DNA of 64,000 bases from the NCBI RefSeq assembly GCF_036417845.1, contig NC_090020.1:35448425-35512424 (forward strand). Direction: 5' to 3'. Every line of letters begins with the position of its first letter. Positions within the stretch are counted from its first letter, which is position 1. Origin of the DNA: Apteryx mantelli. Lineage: Eukaryota > Chordata > Aves > Apterygiformes > Apterygidae. The position numbers and the translations under genes are program-made. Of this stretch, positions 35,061 to 43,800 are shown one piece after another. The notes beneath the pieces are model-generated. The model made no database searches. It saw only the letters and a program-made list of their open reading frames with translations, and had not been told where the DNA came from.

Positions 35061-37085
35061 TATCTTCCAAATCACTGTCTTACAAATGAACAGATTCTTT
35101 TGATGAAGCCTATTGAAAAAATGCAGCTGTGTTACTTCTGTGGTGCTTCTTTGGGACTTCTCTGAGATGCTCAGATTCTTAAAACGATCATCCCATTTCT
35201 CTTGCTCTTTCAGGAGAGAAATTGGGAGTAGCTAACCCCCCAAAAGTTTGGAACAAGTCAAAGGCGGGGATGAGAACATTTCAGAAAGGTCTAAAAAGGA
35301 AGGGGTGGGGGGAGGGAGGGAGAACACTTGGGTTCGGTTTATTTCTGGACTAAAATTTAAAATTTTGACTTCTGGTTCTGCAGTTCTTGCAGAGCATGCT
35401 GTATGATCAGTAGATGGTCAGATATAGAAATTGGATGTCATTTTATCATGAACTTAGTAACGACAAGTGTTTGGTTAGATACATTGCAGGTATTAGTTCC
35501 AGTCTAGCATTCAGTGTTTGTATCAGGATACAAGGCACAAGTCTGTCTTTTCCAAATGTAAAACTGTCAGATTTTTGAGAGGCTACAGTTAAAAAAAAAA
35601 AAGGGGGGGGGGAGGGCGGAAACACCAACCAACTATTAAAAGATTGGAATGCAGTTGGATCCATAGCTGAAAAAATTTCTATAGTAGCTTCATGATTAGA
35701 AACTTGAAGCATCTAGTATAAGTAGTAGCACTTGTTTTTGTGGGATATTGATATTTCTCAAATTTTTTAATTAGTCATTGTGTAATTTACAGAAATGAGA
35801 TAATATACCAGGTGTGGTTATCACTCCATCATTTCACTTTAATTAAAATTTACAAGTCTCCTACAGCCAAATCTTGCTCTGTTAATTTCCTTTATTTGGG
35901 TTGCTTTTGGCAGAAAAAAGATTGCATATGTGTAATATTATATTTTCATTAATTTCTCAGTATCAGTTGTGGGACAAAAGACATTATTCAAACCAAACAC
36001 ATGATAAATGCTCTGGAATAAAATGAGACTTTCTCCTCTGCTTGGATAGAGAATAGCTAGCCCCTTATACAAGCAGATATCAGTGGCGTATGTCCAGCAA
36101 AAACTGCCAAAGCAGATCCAGGCCCTTAGGATGAGATCTTCAAGGGAGAGAGGTTCAATTCTGTGAAAGGATAGAGATCTGATGTTGGTGTGAGAAAAAC
36201 TAGACTGCTTGACTTACTAAACTTATCAAAATTACTGAATTTCTAAAGTCTTGAAACGTACTTTACTTACTTTCTCAAAAAGGCAACTTTCCCTTTATAC
36301 ATTTACAGAAAAATGAGAAAAAACAGATTTTCATCAAGCCTTATTTTAAGTAATAGCCTATTAAGGCAACAATATATGCCCATGAGGAAATGAAGAGGAT
36401 AATTTTGCCCTCTTGTGAAACAATTAGCTTGAATTCACTTGATCCTATGTAACCAATAAAGTAAAAACCTTGTACAAGAAGGCTCTTCCGGCAATCCTTT
36501 CCTAGCCAGATACCTCACCTTCACAGCTCCCTGCCCCTAAACATTTCATTGACCTTATTGCTTCACTGTGCTTTAGATAATCATCTGCCTACTTAGTACT
36601 GCCTGCCTATGCATTAATCTTATTTGTTTGATAAGGTTTAGCAAGATAAAATCTGCAAGAAGAAGCAGTACTTCCAAAAACTCTTTTGAAAAATGCTATG
36701 TTTATTTGGACTACAGTAGCAGTGCCTGCTTGCTGTGGGGTAACAGCTGTAGATAAACGTTGTTCAGTGGGAGAGTCAGGAAGAGACAGGTGAGTGCGGT
36801 TTAGTTTTGACCCTGCATGACTAAAAATAACGCCGCATACACCGCTGTGTGCACCATACCCACTAGGGTCTAACTAGGATGGGCTAAGAGAGGAACAAGA
36901 GACGGCTGCTGCGCCGGGGGCTCGCCTGGCTCTAGCGGGGTGGAGGTGAGGGCGGACCCCTCCGGGCGTAGCGCCGCAGGTGCCGCCGGGATTCAAACCC
37001 GCCGACCGTTGGGCCCGTTACTTCCTGACCTGTGGGCGCGAGAAGGGGGCGACGCGGGGCGCGGCCCCTCCCATCCGCCCGCGGC

Positions 37086-37180
37086 GGCCAATTGGCGAGC
37101 GCTTCTGTCAGCCGGAGGGGGCGGGGCCGGGGCCGGCGGCGGCGGGTGGCTATAAAGGGCAGCTGCGGGGGGGGGGGGTT
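37086..37180 (+). promoter_or_regulatory. NXNL2 core promoter: CCAAT, GC box and TATA box
   Basis: A CCAAT box at 37088-37092 (within GGCCAATTGGCG), GC boxes at about 37117-37131 (GGGGCGGGGCCGG) and TATAAA at 37151-37156 are in normal order and spacing on the + strand. A start site at about 37180, just after the G12 run at 37167-37178, is expected from the TATA position. The elements are seen; the start site is inferred. Confidence 0.7.
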
Positions 37181-37226
37181 GGAGCGCGGAGCTGTGGGCG
37201 CTGCGAGGCCCTGCGGGCGCGGGGGC

Positions 37227-37458
37227 ATGTGGCCGATGCGGGCGGCGCGCGGAGCCGTGTCGCTGGGCGGGGTGAGCGGCGCGGGGGGGAGGGGAGGAGG
37301 GTCTCGGCGTGGCGGCGCCCAGAGGGCTCCTTGCCGCGTCGTGCCTGGCGCTACCCTCCCCTCTTGCTGTGTCCCCTCAGGTGGCCGGCAGCAGGCGGCC
37401 GGCCGGGGCGGCGGGCAGCGGCGGGAGGAGCAAGCCGGGAAGGCCGGCGGCGGCGTAG
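37227..37458 (+). other. Candidate upstream ORF split by a 5'-leader intron
   Basis: An ATG at 37227 lies about 47 nt after the expected start site, with G at -3. After 15 codons there is a good donor (GGG|GTGAGC, intron from 37272), and a strong pyrimidine-rich acceptor ends at 37380 (TGTCCCCTCAG). Removing the 109 nt gives a 40-codon ORF that ends TAG at 37456-37458, before the NXNL2 start. Without splicing the same ATG reads on through the NXNL2 start in another frame. Both splice sites are inferred from sequence only; mammalian NXNL2 is usually described with two exons. Confidence 0.4.
37272..37380 (+). other. Candidate GC-rich 109-nt intron in the NXNL2 5' leader
   Basis: The donor GTGAGC at 37272 and an acceptor preceded by CTACCCTCCCCTCTTGCTGT fit vertebrate consensus well. 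The length is short but within range for birds. No cDNA evidence is available. Confidence 0.45.
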
Positions 37459-37531
37459 GGGCAGCGGGAGGAGGCAGCGCCCTGCCCGCGGCGAAGGCAG
37501 CGCCGTGCTGTGCCGGCGGCGGGGCGGCAGC

Positions 37532-37833
37532 ATGGTGGACGTGTTCAGCGGGCGGCTCCTCGTCGACAGGGACGGCCGCAGCGTGGACCCCGAGGAGGCC
37601 CTGCAGAACAAGGTGGTGGGCTTGTACTTCTCGGCCGCCTGGTGCGCCCCGTGCCTCGACTTCACCCCCCTCCTCTGCGACTTCTACACGGAGCTGCGCG
37701 AGGAGACCGAGCCGCCCGTCCCCTTCGAGGTCGTCTTCATCTCGTCCGACCACAGCGCCGAGGAGATGGCGGGCTACATGCACGCCATGCACGGCGGCTG
37801 GCTGGCGCTGCCCTACCACGACCCCTACAAGCA
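37532..37833 (+). CDS. NXNL2: NXNL2 coding exon 1 (thioredoxin active site)
   Basis: It encodes residues 1-100 and two bases of codon 101. It contains the N-terminal MVDVFSGRLLVDRDGRSV, the core strand VVGLYFSAAWCAPC, and the loop ending DPYK. The donor reads CA|GTGAGT. Because TGA lies in frame within that donor, unspliced RNA ends as ...DPYKQ-stop at 37835-37837. The frame is also open upstream to 36980, but there is no in-frame ATG between 37381 and 37532 and the extension is only CpG-island sequence. Confidence 0.96.
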
Positions 37834-40800
37834 GTGAGTACCGCCGGCGGCGGGGGGAGAGGCAGCGGCCTCCCCCGCGGGTGCCCCGGGCGGTGGCAGG
37901 CAGAGCCCGTCGGGGTTTGGCCGCTGCTCCCCCTCCTGCGGTACCTCTGCTGCTATTCCCACTTCTGAAGTATAAGCAGGAACGAAAAGTGCCGATGTTT
38001 TAGTAAGCTAACTCTCACTGTGAAGCCTCTGATGCGGCATCTCATCTGGTCTTTCTCTTCCCATTGTACAGTAAGAAATCAGATTGCAGTGTCTTCTATA
38101 ACGTAAAATGACAGTAATCCAGCATCCCAACAACCTAGTTCTGCTTTCATCCTGTTCTCTAAAGAGCAACTCTGTTACTAGCTGACTCTCTCTTACCTTT
38201 AGGTAGGCTCTACCTAAAATTAAACTAAGCTTACTTTCTTCAAAGAAATATCTTGGCTTTAGCCTGTTACATCTGTAAAGAATGCAATAGAACAAGGAGA
38301 ATTAGTTTTACATAGATGAGGCTTTAAAAGATCTGGGTCAATTAAGGGTTAATGAAGGACCTAAGTAATAACAAAGTGACATGAATAGTGAATCAAAAAA
38401 ACACCAGTGTGGAACAAGTGACTTTTTCAGCCCAGAAAAAGTTATTATTAAGGTTGTGTGGGGTTGTGTAATTAATTTCTTAATGCTCTGGAATAAATGC
38501 AAATGAAGAAGTGGCAAAACTTACAGCTGAAAAAGGAGAGCAGCGCAAGCTATGGAGAACTTCAGAGAGATGTGGATAAGCTAGGTGAAGAGGAAATGTA
38601 GTAACAGCTGTCATAGTTCAGCTCTGACTAAAACAAATGATAAAAGTTGGAGGGAAAAAGTCTTGTGCTTGTAGGTTTCTAAATAGGCATTCATGAAGGC
38701 AGCTCCCTCAGTGCGCTACTGAGGTCAAAATGACAAAGAAGAGGGATGTTATCCTTCATCCTGTTGCTTGCACATGCTAATACCAATGACTGTTACAATG
38801 ATGTAAGTCAATGATACAGCCTCATCTGGACTACTGTCAGAAGTATGATTTAGCTCATCTCAAGAAGGATAGAGTGGAATTACTGATAAAATGTTTAGGG
38901 GCACTGAAATGCCTATAACCAGAGACCGAAAAGATGATACTTTTTAACTTTTTTTTTTTTAACTTTGGAATAATTAAGGTAGTATATCATAAGAATATAT
39001 CCTATAACGGAAGTAGAAGGTACAGGTGGTCTGTATCTTGTAACATAGGAACAGCAAGGTTCATTCAGTGAAACCAAAGTGGTGAATTCAAAACTGGTAA
39101 AGGGAAACTTTTCCTTTCAAATAAAATACCTGTAGATTGCGGGGTTCAGTGTTACAGATGTCATAAAAGTCAAGGAATTAGCATGGCTTTTAAACAAGGA
39201 CTGGCAATTAAAGTCAACAAGAAGATTTAAAAGTCTTACAGTTACAACTAATAAAGGACTCAACTCTAGCTGTTCTGGTGACTAAGCCAGTTCATTTAAG
39301 CTAGATCCATACCTGCATGCTACTGAGTATAGAGTCTAACTCCGTAGCTGCTCATTCAACTCGGAGGAAGTTAACTAATGTTGTTTTGTCAGGGCACTTT
39401 GACCACCTCAAGAGCAAACAACCTGAAGCCTGAAAATAATTCATCCTTCCTTGGTTATTACTGGGTTGTTGCTGCTGAGGATGCTGTGGGTTAATGTTAC
39501 TTTTTTTTTTTTTTTAATGACAGTTTCCGCTGACTTGAAAATAGATTAAAACAACAATACTGTTTTCCACAGTTCTCCAGATGCTCTCCAGGTAGTGACT
39601 GTATTTGGTCATTGCTAATAGAATTCGGGCAAATTTCCTGAAGGAGAAGGTCCTGCATCCAGCAAGCTGTTTGGCTTGGCCATGGGAATGCGCTTACAGC
39701 TTCAGCCTCCGGGGATTAGGGTTCTATTTCTGACTATGCCATGACTTACCCAAGTCATGTGGAACAGAGGTACAGAGATAATATGATTGTCTTTTCTAGG
39801 CAGTCCATAAAGTCCTATAGCATCCTGATGAGGAACACAGCTTGTCCTGTCATGTAGCTGTGATACCATGGTGTTCAAAAAGGCTGATTTAAAGAACAAA
39901 GCGCAGAGAGTTGTAAAAAGTCAATGATTTTGAAGTTTTCTTAGGTATCTGGGTGCAATAATAAAGGGCTGCATGGAGATGCTCAAGAAGCTTAATTTGA
40001 ATTAATACCAATTAGTTTGGCTTCAGAGATACTGGTGAGTCATTGCAGGCATTAATCCGGACAGACATGTGTTGGTTAAATCAAACTATAATTCTTACTA
40101 GTTTCTTTAATTCTCAGTAAGAACATAGTTGTAAAATCACTCTGGCAATTTAATAATTTTTTTAAATGTCCCATCGTAAACCAGTAAAAAACAATTTGTT
40201 TGCTCTTTTGTGATCTATGCAAAGAAGGCATTTCAGTATTTTCAATGAAGTTAAAATACGTTAGCTGATGACTTCAGTGCTTAAGATGTACTTGCAGTGC
40301 AGACTTAAGTTCCTTCTAGGGGCAAAAGAGCCAATTTTAAATTTGCTATCTAAAATACAGTCCACTCTTGGAAGTCTGGAGTTTCTTGGGGATGAATTTT
40401 ATTGTGTCAAGAAATAGTCTGCAATGTAGTGTACTAACTGTAACACTTTACATGTACCTGTGGAGAAGCAAAAATCTGAATTCACAGCAAGGTCTTGGGG
40501 CTCCTCACTAGTGGTCCTGTAATCCTGACAGTAATCCTGAACATTTCCCTGAGGTGGGGCTGCACCTTCATTGCTTCATGTAGTGTGTGGTATGAGTAGC
40601 AGGAAATGCAGCTCCTGATGACTTGACTGCCTTCAGCTTGAATGTTGGTTTTGATGCTGGAGGCATGGCTTTTGGTCCTTGCAGAGGAGGAATGGAGACA
40701 ATCCAGAAGGAAATGAACAGTAGGGAAAAGGAAGGGGCTAGTATAGAGGAGGAGTAGGAAGGCGCATGACAGCAACCAGTTTTAGGAAATGAGGATCTGT

Positions 40801-43800
40801 GTTTTCACTGTGATCCCCAACTGTGTGTTGTGTTTATGCTAAGCCCTACTGGAATCAGTCATTCTCTGTATGTCTGTGCATGGCACACTCTTGCAGGCTG
40901 CCAGGTAGACAGATGCTTACTAAGTTCATGTTCTGTCCACCTCAGTGAAAATCAGAATCCTAAAAGATTACTGAAAAAGAGAAATACAAGGGGTGTGCTT
41001 AAGCTTTATACTCAGAAGCTTTAGGTGTGAGGGTGGATTGGCACCTACAGAGATGAGGGAGGCTAAGAGAGCAATGTAGGAGGTAGAGGGTGAAGGCATC
41101 TGTGAGCAGTTAAGAACTATAGCCTCTTCCCAGTCTTTTTTGATGGCTATCCAGAAACCTTAACAGACATTTCAAAATTAAATCCCATTCTTAGGAGGTT
41201 TATGCTTGTTTATGTGTCTAGCTTTTAACAATGCAAAAAGTTCACTGCTAGAAAGATGTACATATAGAGCTGTGTATTATGTTGTGTACTGCTAGAAACA
41301 GATTAGCAAGGCTTCCATCCCTTAGACAAATGTCCTTTGAGTTATGAGCCTTATGCTCTCCTTTGAATGTAAGTTTATCATTTTGTCATATATTACAAAA
41401 ATATATAGCTTGTGGTTTCCTGTGTGTTTTACTTTTTGGTTTCCTATGTGTGTGCTATTTCTTTTTTGAAAGAGCAGGAAGTAAGAAATGACTTACCTTT
41501 CTCTGCTGTTTGAATTAAAGTATGAGCTCATGTATGAGCTCTGTCTAATCAGAGGTGTCTGAAGGCCTTGACCGAGTGGGTAAAATATAAGAAGATTCAA
41601 AATATAAGAAGATTCAAAGACAGGTAAATAAAAATGCCATACACAACAAAGAGCTATTACAATGAAGAGTCACTGTCAGGAATTACTATGTCCAATATAC
41701 AAAAATGCTTAAGTTCTCCCTTTTTTTATGCTTCATAGCTTATAACTTGGTACTTGTGCCATAAGTTTATCATGAGGGGAAGTGCTAAGCGTGGCATTTT
41801 GTTAAAAGGAAAAAGCTTTTTTATTTTTTATTTTTTTTAAAGAGTGGCTGCTTAGCATTAACGTTTAAAAATGCAGAAATACAGAGTCAAGTGAAAGCTG
41901 TTAAATTCCAATATTGTCAAAATGTTATCACATTACCCTAGCATACAGTATGTACTGTTCATATTACAAATATGATATTAACCTTGTCTTGTGTTGTCTA
42001 TATATCAAAAACCCTCTTGCATGTAAATCTTAAATCCTCTTCTAAAGCCTATTCAGCTGGTAGCATAAAAACTTTGCACTCTCAGAAACCTTCATCTAAC
42101 CTTCTCAGAATCAAAGACCTAACAATTACAGTGACTTTTCCAGTTTGTCTGAATAACCTTAGCTTCATCTTTTGTGTTTCTTATGCAAGTGAAAGATTGC
42201 CCTTCCTCATTTTAACCTTCTGCATTGCCAAGGACTGATCTTTCAAAGTATTTGGCTAAAACATTCCCTGTGTCTGCACAGAAGTTGCTAGTTCAGTTTG
42301 CCCTAGCTGTCTTCTGTGTAGCTTCCTCTTCTGCTTTCTCTGCTCAGGCCTTAGATTTTTCCATTCAGTAAGACACTGAATTTACACTTTAACACTTAAC
42401 TGGAAGTATCTAGGTAACTGATTTTAAAAATGTCATTAATTATATCACTTTAATTTTTTTTGTTGAAAGAGAACTGAGTTTGCTGTTGTGGCATGTGTGA
42501 TGTTTCTGCTTATGGCTAGTGATTTCATAAATTGTCACTGTAGTTAGCCTGTCTGATATATGGTGCGTATGTTGTCTGTACAGGTGAGTCACCGGATCTG
42601 AGATCCTTACAGGAGGGGGTGAACTTAGCAGGTTTTAAAAAGCTGTTTTTGCAAGCACCTTGCACAGTGATCAAGAAGCATTCTCTGCAGATCTGTTCCT
42701 GAGTCTTTTTCAGGTACATTCATATTATAGATTGCACACAAATGCAAGCAAAATCTGAGCATACTTCGGTCTGGTTGGATGCAAGTTACCTTCAGTCCAG
42801 AAGCTGTGTAAACATGGTGCTGTGCTGCAGTGGATGAGCTGTATAGGCATTTCCTTAGGAACAAAAAGTGTTAGTTCCTGCCAGTCTCCATGGCAAATTA
42901 CCTTCATTTTCCTGCTGTTCTTGTCTCTGTTAAAACTGTGTCAGGCACCTCAAGCTATTTTTTTGGGATGCACTGAACCAATAAAATGAATCTTCCACCC
43001 ATCTTGTTTATGGTGCCAGTGGTACAAGATGGTAATCTTTTACGTAATTTCTACATGAACTTGCTTTGGAATGTTGTTTTTGCTCCTGTTTTTGCAGAAC
43101 TTGGGATGGGCCGTGGGGATTCTTGGTTGCTTGTTTTTATTTCAGAATTCTCTGGTAAGCAAGCAAGCCTGTTGCTAGGCTACATTATAGTTTCTCTTGA
43201 AACATTTTGTGTGTTATTGCTCTGCTAGCTTACTGACATGTTTTGGTATCCTTCGTCTGTTGTGGATTTTTCTTTTCTTTTGTATCTTTCTGTAAGAGAA
43301 GATCTGTTTCCAGAATGTCTCCTCTGGGTCTATATTTCACTTAAGTCTTACTTGTATTTTTAAGATTTGTGTTGGGGTTTATTCAGTTCTAAAGATGTGA
43401 TGTTTTAACTCCTCCTTTTTTCAAGGAGAACATAGAGAATAGCTGTGCACCTACAAATTTCTGTTTTTCTACAATGGCTATGAATCTTTTTTCTACTTGA
43501 TCAAAATGTATGATCAAAATTTCTGACACCTCTTCTGAAAGACAAGACCTCTTCCTCTAGGCTGATTGCATTTTTCTGAGATTTCTTGATAGGCCACACT
43601 ACTTGCAGCTGAGGAGTGGATTTTTCTTATGTTTCTCACTTCCTCTTAGATACTAGCGTGTCTGTGACCATAGCTTCCATTCTTACCACTAAATTTCTGG
43701 ATTATATCTTTAAGTTGATATGCTAGAAGGCATTCTCCTGAATGTTACCTTTCAAAATGGACATTACAAATTCATTTTAATTCACTGATCTCTGATCTGA

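Larger units (their letters stand above)
22419..36899. other. Intergenic region between CR1 and the NXNL2 promoter (14.5 kb)
   Basis: AT-rich, with many short open frames on both strands, none longer than 140 codons and none with a recognisable domain. Simple-sequence features include a C8-T5-G8 inverted repeat at 28314-28336, an A16 run at 32708-32723, and long G-runs at 35019-35050 and 35603-35612. No SINE, LTR or further CR1 that I would defend, no tRNA and no conserved gene was seen. Regulatory elements of SPIN1 or NXNL2 could lie here but cannot be identified from one sequence. Confidence 0.7.
36910..37960. promoter_or_regulatory. CpG island at the NXNL2 promoter and first exon
   Basis: GC content and CpG density rise abruptly at about 36910 and fall back by about 37960, while the flanks are AT-rich and CpG-poor. 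The island covers the core promoter, the 5' leader, all of coding exon 1 and the start of the intron. It is the only strong CpG island in the window. High GC creates long chance open frames on both strands here. Confidence 0.9.

Noticed and set aside
36932-37819. 295-codon minus-strand open frame, and the 285- and 323-codon plus-strand frames, over the CpG island
   Set aside because: All are Pro/Arg/Ala/Gly-rich translations of GC-rich DNA with few stops. The true coding signal is NXNL2 exon 1, which has family-wide similarity; the others show none.
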